This document shows, piece by piece, positions 1-5,681 of a stretch of DNA of 7,044 nt. How positions within the stretch are numbered: position 1 is the first letter of the stretch; each line of letters begins with the position of its first letter. Origin of the DNA: an uncultured Lachnospiraceae bacterium (GTDB lineage Bacteria > Bacillota > Clostridia > Lachnospirales > Lachnospiraceae); contig CAJURH010000052.1 of the NCBI GenBank assembly GCA_910588775.1, positions 1 to 7,044 of the forward strand, written 5' to 3'. A model generated the notes under the pieces. The model did not search any database, was not told where the DNA came from, and was given only the letters and a program-made list of their open reading frames with translations. Made by a program: the position numbers and the translations under genes.

Positions 1-30
1 TACTTCCGTCAAATGTATGATTGTGTGTTT

Positions 31-55
31 CGCTGTTCAGTTGTCAAGGTTCTTT
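31..55 (-). promoter_or_regulatory. boxA-like rRNA leader motif (antitermination/processing)
   Basis: On the minus strand this reads AAAGAACCTTGACAACTGAA followed by CAGCG. It resembles the conserved element (of the type TTCTTTGAAAACTGAA in Bacillus) found in Firmicutes rRNA leaders and in the spacer before 23S rRNA, which contains the boxA antitermination sequence bound by the NusB/NusE complex. It lies about 40 to 60 bases downstream of a strong promoter. That position suggests a transcribed leader leading into a 16S gene beyond the left edge. The similarity is recalled, not computed, and no mature rRNA sequence is inside the window. Confidence 0.6.
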
Positions 56-92
56 CTCTGCTCTGTTTTATTTCTTTAACAGAACAGTTTAT

Positions 93-121
93 ATTTTACC
101 ATATCTGTCTTTTTTTGTCAA
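93..121 (-). promoter_or_regulatory. Strong sigma-A promoter, probably for an rRNA operon
   Basis: The minus strand shows a -35 box TTGACA (116-121), a 17-base spacer and a -10 box TAAAAT (93-98). A TGG directly before the -10 makes it an extended -10 promoter. Upstream (122-150) the DNA is a run of A-tracts, like the UP elements of stable-RNA promoters. Transcription would start near 86 and run off the left edge, through the boxA-like motif. No open reading frame of note follows on this strand, which favours a stable RNA. The promoter lies 40 bases after the tRNA-Ser 3' end with no terminator between, so tRNA transcripts may read into it. Confidence 0.75.
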
Positions 122-160
122 TACTTTTTTTAGTTATTTTTATCTTTTCAATTCAAAGAA

Positions 161-250
161 CGGAGAAGGAGGGATTTGAACCCTCGCGCCGCTTTAAACG
201 ACCTATACCCTTAGCAGGGGCACCTCTTCAGCCAACTTGAGTACTTCTCC
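161..250 (-). tRNA. tRNA-Ser (anticodon GCU)
   Basis: The 90-base minus-strand sequence folds as a type II (long variable arm) tRNA. The acceptor stem GGAGAAG pairs with CTTCTCC and the discriminator base is G, the usual one for serine tRNAs. The D stem is CTC/GAG with a GG-containing loop. The anticodon stem TGCCC/GGGTA carries the loop CTGCTAA, giving anticodon GCT at 213-215, which reads AGC and AGU codons. A variable arm of about 20 bases follows, and the T arm GAGGG/CCCTC has the TTCAAAT loop. The 3' CCA is not encoded (the next bases are TTC), so it must be added by nucleotidyltransferase. Its own promoter lies about 60 bases upstream. No terminator is seen between it and the next promoter. 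Confidence 0.97.
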
Positions 251-280
251 AAATGTCTGAATTGTAGACTTTATTCAATA

Positions 281-303
281 ACTGTAGTGCTTCACAGCAC
301 AGT
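281..303 (-). other. Hairpin at the 5' end of the tRNA-Ser precursor
   Basis: The minus strand can form GTGCT-GTGA-AGCAC, a 5-bp stem with a 4-base loop, extended by ACT/AGT beyond a three-base bulge. It begins within a few bases of the predicted transcription start (near 301), so it would cap the pre-tRNA leader of about 50 bases. It could affect stability or RNase processing, or it could be chance; the stem is short. Confidence 0.35.
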
Positions 304-307
304 GGAT

Positions 308-336
308 ATTATATGAAATACAAAGCCACTTGTCAA
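308..336 (-). promoter_or_regulatory. Perfect-consensus sigma-A promoter for tRNA-Ser
   Basis: The minus strand has TTGACA (331-336), a 17-base spacer and TATAAT (308-313), an exact match to consensus at both hexamers with optimal spacing. Upstream (337-368) is an A/T-rich stretch with A-tracts that could act as an UP element. The predicted start near 301 gives a precursor leader of about 50 bases before tRNA-Ser. Such strength fits a stable-RNA gene and separates it from the gyrBA-plsC operon that ends just upstream. Confidence 0.9.
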
Positions 337-368
337 CACTTTTTTTAAATTTTCTTATATAAATTTAT

Positions 369-401
369 ATGGCTGGATAATGCGTTCTGCAGTCCAGCCA
401 T
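369..401 (-). terminator. Probable (weak) terminator hairpin after plsC
   Basis: ATGGCTGGA pairs perfectly with TCCAGCCAT (9 bp) around a 15-base loop that contains CTGCAG. It starts 10 bases after the plsC stop codon. On the minus strand it is followed by ATAAATTTATATAAG rather than a clean T-run, so termination may be partial. The position at the end of the operon and just before a stable-RNA promoter supports the role. Confidence 0.55.
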
Positions 402-411
402 TCTTAAATAT

Positions 412-1122
412 CTAAGTATATCTTTTTATAGTGTTTTCTATTCTTCCCTTTACCTCTGCCGCAATATCCACTGATTTCATATCCTTATATTCTTCATAAA
501 CCAACGGTTCCAGGAAATGCACCTGCACAGTTAATGGTTTTATGGAATTTGTGTCAAATGATTTATAGGAATCCACCAATGCCACAGGAACAATGGGACA
601 TTTCACCTTCATCGCAGCCTTAAAGCTTCCTCCTTTAAATTCCAGAAGCTGATTCTCATTCTTACTCCTGGTCCCTTCTGCAAAAATCAGAAAGTTTCGC
701 CCCTGCGCAACCTCCTGAGACACCTGTATAATCACCTTCATAGATTGCTTCACATCGTCTCTGTCTATGGCGTATGCTTTCATACATGCGAATACTTGTT
801 TCAAAAAAGGTATATTTTGGACTTCTTTTTTCATCACCACAGAAAGTGGTTTGGGACAGCCTTCTATAATCGCCAGCACATCATAAAGACCCTGGTGATT
901 TGGATAGAAGATAAATCCATCTTCCTCCGGTATATTTTCCATCCCATGCACATCAATCCGAATTCTGCCGCCTTTATTAGCCCTTCTGACAATATATTTT
1001 AAAAGCGCGTATCTCTGTTCTACCGTATACCGATCCACATGAGAAGCGTAATAACATAGTTTTATCCAACCATAAGGAACAAAAAGCAGGTTACGGATTA
1101 CCATCAGAAGTATTCTCTTCAC
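412..1122 (-). CDS. plsC: 1-acyl-sn-glycerol-3-phosphate acyltransferase (PlsC family)
   Basis: This enzyme would transfer a fatty acyl group to the sn-2 position of 1-acylglycerol-3-phosphate, giving phosphatidic acid for phospholipid synthesis at the inner face of the membrane. Numbering from the GTG start (236 residues), the acyltransferase motifs appear in order. They are NHQGLYD with the catalytic HX4D pair (His76, Asp81), an AIDRDD block near 118-123, FAEGTRS (147-153) for glycerol-phosphate binding, KGGSFK (163-168), and the proline-containing block IVPVALVDS (177-185). A hydrophobic N-terminal stretch, about residues 3-25, probably anchors it to the membrane. The size is usual for the family. 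The start is uncertain: GTG at 1122 has GGAGG 8 bases upstream, while ATG at 1128 is only 2 bases from it. Either way it overlaps the gyrA 3' end in another frame, implying translational coupling. The exact acyl donor and substrate cannot be told from sequence. Confidence 0.9.
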   Translation of the reverse strand: MKRILLMVIRNLLFVPYGWIKLCYYASHVDRYTVEQRYALLKYIVRRANKGGRIRIDVHGMENIPEEDGFIFYPNHQGLYDVLAIIEGCPKPLSVVMKKEVQNIPFLKQVFACMKAYAIDRDDVKQSMKVIIQVSQEVAQGRNFLIFAEGTRSKNENQLLEFKGGSFKAAMKVKCPIVPVALVDSYKSFDTNSIKPLTVQVHFLEPLVYEEYKDMKSVDIAAEVKGRIENTIKRYT

Positions 1123-3604
1123 TGTCATCCCCTCCCAAGCCGTTTTCCTCTTCATCGCTTTCCACGGATTTACGCACTTTTTCAAAGCTTGCTATCGAAA
1201 CATCATCTTGTACATCCATTAATTTTACGCCGGAAGTCACTCTCCCTACAATGGATATGTCAGAGCAATGCAGACGAATGATGATCCCTTCTGTGGTGAT
1301 CATCATAATCTCTTCATCTTCATTTACTGCCTTTGCGCCCACCACATTTCCAGTCTTTTCTGTAATTTTATAACATTTTACGCCTTTTCCCCCACGATTT
1401 TGACAGGTGAATTCACCCAGCGGCGTTCGCTTGCCCATTCCTTTTTCCGAAACAATCAGCAAACAATCTCCCTGGGAATCTAATTGCATGGCCTGAACCA
1501 TATCCTCATCGGCCAGATTCATGCCCCTGACCCCAATGGAAGTCCTTCCGGTGCTTCTCACGTCCACTTCCTTAAAGCGGATGCACTGGCCGAATTTTGT
1601 AATCAGAATGATCTCCTTATTTCCGTCTGTGCATTTTACCTCAATTAACTCGTCTTCATCTCTCAAAGAGATAGCCGCTAATCCCACTTTGCGTACATGT
1701 TGATACTCTTGGATAGGCGTCTTTTTCACCAGTCCCTTTTTTGTAGCCATCATCAAATATTTATTATTTTCACTTTTCTCTATGGGAATCACCGCGGTAA
1801 TCTTCTCACCAGGCAGTAGCTGGAGCAAATTGATGATCGCCGTTCCCCGCGCATTTCTCCCTGCTTCGGGTATCTCGTATCCCTTTAGACGGTACACCTT
1901 TCCAGTATTCGTAAAGAACATCAGGTGATGGTGAGTGGTGGTCATAATCAGATCTTTTATGAAATCATCTTCCAGAGTCTGCATTCCCTTTATGCCTTTT
2001 CCACCTCGGTTCTGGCTGTGGAAATTATCCACCGTCATCCGTTTGATGTAACCCATATTGGTCATGGCAATCACGGTATCTTCCAGCGGAATCAGGTCTT
2101 CAATGGAGAGATCGTTTTCGTCAAATCCAATAGCTGTCCTTCTCTCATCCCCAAACTTATCGTTAATTTCCAATATTTCTTCCCGGATTACGCCCAATAA
2201 TAGGTTCCTATCTGCAAGAATAGCCTCATATTCACGTATCTTTGCCATTAATTCCTGATACTCGGCCTCCAGCTTCTCTCTCTCCAGACCAGTTAGCGCC
2301 CTCAAACGCATATCCACAATGGCCTGCGCCTGCACGTCTGTCAGTGTATATCTCTCAACCAATCCTGCCTTCGCGTCTGCCGTTGTTCTGGAACTGCGTA
2401 TGATCTGAATCACTTCATCTATGTGATCCAGCGCTTTTAATAATCCCTCTAATATGTGCGCCCTTTCCTGGGCTTTATTTAATTCATATTTTGTTCTTCT
2501 GGTGACCACACTTTCCTGATGGGTCAAATATGCTTTCAACATATCCAGAAGATTCAACACTTTCGGCTCATTATTCACCAGAGCCAGCATAATAACGCCA
2601 AAAGTGTCCTGAAGCTGCGTATGTTTGTACAACTGGTTTAATACAACATTAGCATTTACATCTTTGCGCAGCTCTATGCATATCCGCATGCCTTCCCGGT
2701 TGGATTGATCGCTAAGTTCTGTAATGCCGTCGATCTTTTTATCGCGCACAAGCTCCGCAATCTTCTCGATAAGCCGCGCTTTATTTACCATATAGGGAAG
2801 CTCTGTGACGATAATTCTGGTCTTCCCATTTGCCATTGTTTCAATATCCGTAACGGCCCGCACACGGATTTTCCCTCGTCCTGTACGGTAAGCTTCCTCT
2901 ATGCCCCGAGTCCCCAATATGGTAGCGCCTGTGGGAAAATCAGGTCCCTTCACCACTTCCAGAATTTCTTCCAGGCTGGTATCCTTCTGCTGCTCTACGA
3001 TATTGTCGATAATTTTAACAACTGCATGAATCACTTCTCTTAAATTGTGAGGAGGGATATTGGTGGCCATCCCCACTGCAATTCCTGACGTGCCGTTGAC
3101 TAGAAGATTGGGATATCTGGATGGAAGAACCACTGGTTCCCTCTCTGTCTCATCAAAATTGGGCGCAAAATCCACGGTATTCTTGTTGATATCCGCCAGC
3201 ATTTTCATGGATATTTTACTGAGACGGGCCTCTGTGTACCGCATGGCTGCCGCACCGTCTCCATCCACAGAACCGAAGTTTCCATGTCCATCCACAAGAG
3301 GATACCGAGTGGACCACTCTTGGGCCATGTTTACCAAAGCCCCATAGATGGAACTATCCCCATGCGGGTGATACTTACCCATGGTATCACCCACAATACG
3401 GGCGCACTTTCTATGCGGCTTATCTGGTCCATTATTCAATTCAATCATGGAATACAGCACTCTACGCTGGACGGGCTTCAACCCATCCCTTACATCTGGC
3501 AGTGCACGAGCTGCAATTACACTCATAGCATAGTCAATGTAGGAAGTTTCCATGGTCTTCTTCAAGTCCACGTCATGGATTTTGTCAAAAATATTATCTT
3601 CCAT
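1091..3604 (-). CDS. gyrA: DNA gyrase subunit A
   Basis: This is the cleavage-religation and DNA-wrapping subunit of gyrase (A2B2), 837 residues, a normal length. The winged-helix/tower part covers roughly 1-500. The active-site tyrosine is Tyr123 in AAMRYTEAR, preceded by Arg122. The quinolone-contact region holds GDSSIYG (82-88) with the usual serine (Ser84) but Gly88 where many species have Asp/Glu. The C-terminal domain (about 505-810) shows six pinwheel-blade repeats, near 531, 581, 636, 683, 735 and 786. An exact QNRGGKG GyrA-box occurs at 531-537 and again at 735-741; the box marks GyrA rather than ParC. The last 23 residues are acidic (10 Asp/Glu, no Lys/Arg). ATG at 3604 has GGAGG 5 bases upstream and lies 11 bases after the gyrB stop, so the two are one operon giving matched subunits. 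The 3' end overlaps plsC. Confidence 0.98.
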   Translation of the reverse strand: MEDNIFDKIHDVDLKKTMETSYIDYAMSVIAARALPDVRDGLKPVQRRVLYSMIELNNGPDKPHRKCARIVGDTMGKYHPHGDSSIYGALVNMAQEWSTRYPLVDGHGNFGSVDGDGAAAMRYTEARLSKISMKMLADINKNTVDFAPNFDETEREPVVLPSRYPNLLVNGTSGIAVGMATNIPPHNLREVIHAVVKIIDNIVEQQKDTSLEEILEVVKGPDFPTGATILGTRGIEEAYRTGRGKIRVRAVTDIETMANGKTRIIVTELPYMVNKARLIEKIAELVRDKKIDGITELSDQSNREGMRICIELRKDVNANVVLNQLYKHTQLQDTFGVIMLALVNNEPKVLNLLDMLKAYLTHQESVVTRRTKYELNKAQERAHILEGLLKALDHIDEVIQIIRSSRTTADAKAGLVERYTLTDVQAQAIVDMRLRALTGLEREKLEAEYQELMAKIREYEAILADRNLLLGVIREEILEINDKFGDERRTAIGFDENDLSIEDLIPLEDTVIAMTNMGYIKRMTVDNFHSQNRGGKGIKGMQTLEDDFIKDLIMTTTHHHLMFFTNTGKVYRLKGYEIPEAGRNARGTAIINLLQLLPGEKITAVIPIEKSENNKYLMMATKKGLVKKTPIQEYQHVRKVGLAAISLRDEDELIEVKCTDGNKEIILITKFGQCIRFKEVDVRSTGRTSIGVRGMNLADEDMVQAMQLDSQGDCLLIVSEKGMGKRTPLGEFTCQNRGGKGVKCYKITEKTGNVVGAKAVNEDEEIMMITTEGIIIRLHCSDISIVGRVTSGVKLMDVQDDVSIASFEKVRKSVESDEEENGLGGDDSEENTSDGNP
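1131..1136 (-). promoter_or_regulatory. Ribosome binding site for plsC inside gyrA
   Basis: GGGAGG on the minus strand lies within the codons for the Gly-rich part of the GyrA acidic tail. Its spacing is 8 bases to GTG at 1122 but only 2 to ATG at 1128, so it favours the GTG start. A frame open back to 1185 exists, but nothing like a ribosome binding site supports a longer protein. Confidence 0.65.
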
Positions 3605-3615
3605 GTATACCTCCG

Positions 3616-5532
3616 TTAAATATCCAGATTCTTCACAAATCTGGCATTCGCCTCAATAAATTCCTTTCTCGGTTCTACTTTATCTCCCATTAAAGTAGTA
3701 AATGTCAAATCAATCTCCGCAGACGCCTCTTCATCCATTTTTACCCGCAGCAATACCCTCTGTTCCGGGTCCATCGTAGTTTCCCAAAGCTGGTCGGCAT
3801 CCATCTCACCCAAACCTTTATATCGCTGAATCTTATTGTTATTGTCGCGGCCGATTTCTTCAATAATCTCCTTGAGCTCATCGTCGCTATATGCATACCA
3901 GATCTTTTGATTTTTTTCTATTTTGTATAAAGGGGGTTGCGCCAGATAGACATAACCCTGCTTAATCAATTCCGGCATAAACCGATATAAAAACGTAAGA
4001 AGTAACGTTGCAATATGGGCGCCGTCCACGTCCGCATCCGTCATAATTATAATTTTATGATATCTTAATTTTGAAATATCAAAATCGTCGTGGATTCCTG
4101 TGCCAAACGCCGTAATCATGGCTTTAATTTCTTTATTCGCGTATATTTTATCCAAACGAGCCTTCTCCACATTGAGAATCTTTCCTCTTAAGGGAAGGAT
4201 TGCCTGTGTAGCTCTGCTTCTGGCTGTCTTTGCCGAGCCACCCGCAGAATCTCCCTCAACAATATAAATCTCACAGTTCGCAGGATTTTTATCGGAACAA
4301 TCCGCCAATTTACCTGGCAAAGATAGTCCATCCAGAGCCGATTTTCTTCTGGTCAAATCCCTAGCTTTTCTGGCCGCATCCCTGGCCCTCTGCGCTAAGA
4401 TAGATTTATCAATAATGCCTTTGGCCACGGAAGGATTCTGTTCCAGAAAGAGGCTTAGCTGCCTACTTACAATACTATCCACCGCTCCCCTTGCTTCACT
4501 GTTTCCTAATTTCTGCTTCGTCTGTCCCTCGAATTGGGGATTCTCTATCTTCACACTTACAATCGCTGTCAGACCTTCGCGGAAATCATCTCCTGTTAAG
4601 TTAGCTTCGTTATCCTTTAACAGTTTATTCTTACGGGCATAATCATTTAGAGTCTTTGTCAGGGCGTTACGGAATCCTACAATATGGGTGCCTCCTTCCG
4701 GCGTGGTAATGTTATTTACAAACCCATATGTGTTCTCTGTATAGGAATCGTTGTGCTGCATAGCCACTTCTACCCGAATGCCGTCTTTATCCCCCTCACA
4801 GTAAATCACTTCTGGATAAAGCTCTTCTTTGCTTTTGTTTAAATATACAACAAATTCCTTAATGCCTCCTTCATACAGAAAAACGTCTTCCTTGACTTCT
4901 TCCTGTCTTTCATCTCTGAGGCATATACGCAATCCTTTTGTAAGAAAGGCCATTTCCCTGAATCTCTGTTTCAATACATTATAATCTAAAACAGTGTCTT
5001 CAAATACCTGATTATCCGGCAAAAAAACAACCTGCGTGCCGGTCAAATCAGGATCGCACGCTCCAATTTCCTTTAGTTTATATATAACCTGGCCCCTCTC
5101 ATACCGCTGTTTATAAATCTTGCTATCGCGATAAATGGTAACTTCCAGCCATTCGGACAAAGCATTGACAACAGAAGCGCCCACGCCATGCAATCCGCCT
5201 GACACTTTATAACCGCCTCCGCCAAACTTGCCACCCGCGTGTAATATAGTAAAAACCACTTCCACCGCTGGTATGCCCGCTTTATGATTAATGCCCACAG
5301 GAATGCCGCGACCATTATCCACTATTGTAACTGAATTACCTGGATTGATCGTAACTTTTATGGTATCGCAGTATCCAGCCAATGCTTCATCAACGGAATT
5401 ATCTACAATTTCATATACCAGATGATGCAGTCCACGGCTGGAAGTGCTGCCGATATACATACCTGGCCTTTTTCTAACAGCTTCCAAACCTTCTAATATC
5501 TGGATCTGATCTGCTCCATATTCTGTGCTCAT
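3616..5532 (-). CDS. gyrB: DNA gyrase subunit B
   Basis: This is the ATPase and TOPRIM subunit of gyrase, 638 residues from the chosen start. The GHKL ATPase domain (about 1-220) has YEIVDNSVDEA with the catalytic base Glu41 and Asn45, VDNGRGIP (71-78), and the glycine-rich ATP lid at 99-119. The transducer domain follows, with the QTK loop at 337-339 that contacts ATP. The TOPRIM domain has EGDSAGGSAK (426-435, catalytic Glu426), PLRGKILNVEKA (447-458) and the metal-binding DADVDG (499-504). The C-terminal GyrA-contact part has QRYKGLGEMD (569-578). The insertion of about 170 residues found in E. coli GyrB is absent, as in Gram-positive bacteria. The frame is open back to a TTG at 5589, but AGGAGG at 5539-5544 sits 6 bases before ATG 5532, which decides the start. 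GyrB rather than ParE is supported by the neighbouring gyrA. Confidence 0.98.
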   Translation of the reverse strand: MSTEYGADQIQILEGLEAVRKRPGMYIGSTSSRGLHHLVYEIVDNSVDEALAGYCDTIKVTINPGNSVTIVDNGRGIPVGINHKAGIPAVEVVFTILHAGGKFGGGGYKVSGGLHGVGASVVNALSEWLEVTIYRDSKIYKQRYERGQVIYKLKEIGACDPDLTGTQVVFLPDNQVFEDTVLDYNVLKQRFREMAFLTKGLRICLRDERQEEVKEDVFLYEGGIKEFVVYLNKSKEELYPEVIYCEGDKDGIRVEVAMQHNDSYTENTYGFVNNITTPEGGTHIVGFRNALTKTLNDYARKNKLLKDNEANLTGDDFREGLTAIVSVKIENPQFEGQTKQKLGNSEARGAVDSIVSRQLSLFLEQNPSVAKGIIDKSILAQRARDAARKARDLTRRKSALDGLSLPGKLADCSDKNPANCEIYIVEGDSAGGSAKTARSRATQAILPLRGKILNVEKARLDKIYANKEIKAMITAFGTGIHDDFDISKLRYHKIIIMTDADVDGAHIATLLLTFLYRFMPELIKQGYVYLAQPPLYKIEKNQKIWYAYSDDELKEIIEEIGRDNNNKIQRYKGLGEMDADQLWETTMDPEQRVLLRVKMDEEASAEIDLTFTTLMGDKVEPRKEFIEANARFVKNLDI

Positions 5533-5538
5533 CCTCAT

Positions 5539-5544
5539 CCTCCT
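5539..5544 (-). promoter_or_regulatory. Ribosome binding site that sets the gyrB start
   Basis: A full AGGAGG is followed by ATGAGGATGAGC. The first ATG (5538) touches the site with no spacer, while the second (5532) is 6 bases away, so translation should begin at 5532 (MSTEYGAD). A TTG at 5589 in the same frame has no ribosome binding site and would lie almost at the transcription start. Confidence 0.85.
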
Positions 5545-5601
5545 GTTGTTATCTAAAGTGTTACCATTTATTTCTAGATGTAGACACAATGTTACTCGTA
5601 T

Positions 5602-5630
5602 ATTATAACATAAATACGTCTATTTTCCAA
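5602..5630 (-). promoter_or_regulatory. Extended -10 promoter for the gyrB-gyrA-plsC operon
   Basis: On the minus strand a perfect TATAAT (5602-5607) is preceded by TGT, the extended -10 signature. A 17-base spacer separates it from TTGGAA (5625-5630), which matches four of six bases of the -35 consensus. Transcription would start near 5595, giving an untranslated leader of about 60 bases before gyrB. The -35 box shares bases with the T-run of the upstream terminator. No other promoter of this quality was noticed between here and plsC. Confidence 0.8.
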
Positions 5631-5673
5631 ATAAAAAGAGCAGCGCTCTTACAAATTCTGTAAAAGCGCCGCC
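5629..5673 (-). terminator. Intrinsic terminator of the membrane-protein gene
   Basis: On the minus strand GGCGGCGCTTTTACA (5659-5673) pairs with TGTAAGAGCGCTGCT (5639-5653) around a 5-base loop. The stem is 15 bp, with three G-U pairs and no mismatch, and is followed by CTTTTTATTT. In the opposite direction the G-U pairs become mismatches and no T-run follows the stem, so it acts one way. It starts 8 bases after the stop codon at 5682-5684. Confidence 0.92.
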
Positions 5674-5681
5674 TTTCTCTC

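Noticed and set aside
43..48. TTGACA within the leader as a second -35 box
   Set aside because: No acceptable -10 hexamer lies 16 to 18 bases downstream; the bases are better explained as part of the boxA-like motif.
13..240. Plus-strand frame of 75 codons at the left edge
   Set aside because: It is antisense to tRNA-Ser and to the stable-RNA promoter region, has no ribosome binding site, and its hydrophobic composition reflects T-rich DNA.
2025..2033. Possible DnaA box (TTATCCACC; a similar TTATCCACT near 5315)
   Set aside because: Each differs from the consensus by one base, each lies isolated inside a conserved gyrase gene, and there is no cluster or AT-rich unwinding region.
2705..3619. 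Long plus-strand frames opposite gyrA
   Set aside because: gyrA is intact and conserved over this stretch and no promoter or ribosome binding site precedes these frames; they are antisense shadows.
5073..5315. 80-codon minus-strand frame inside gyrB
   Set aside because: It lies out of frame within the intact, motif-containing ATPase domain of GyrB and has no independent support.
5533..5589. Nineteen-residue N-terminal extension of GyrB from a TTG
   Set aside because: No ribosome binding site, almost no leader left after the predicted transcription start, and a strong AGGAGG sits before the internal ATG at 5532.
5533..5595. Riboswitch or attenuator in the gyrB leader
   Set aside because: The leader is only about 60 bases and contains only short inverted repeats (such as ATCTA/TAGAT); no terminator or known aptamer pattern is visible.
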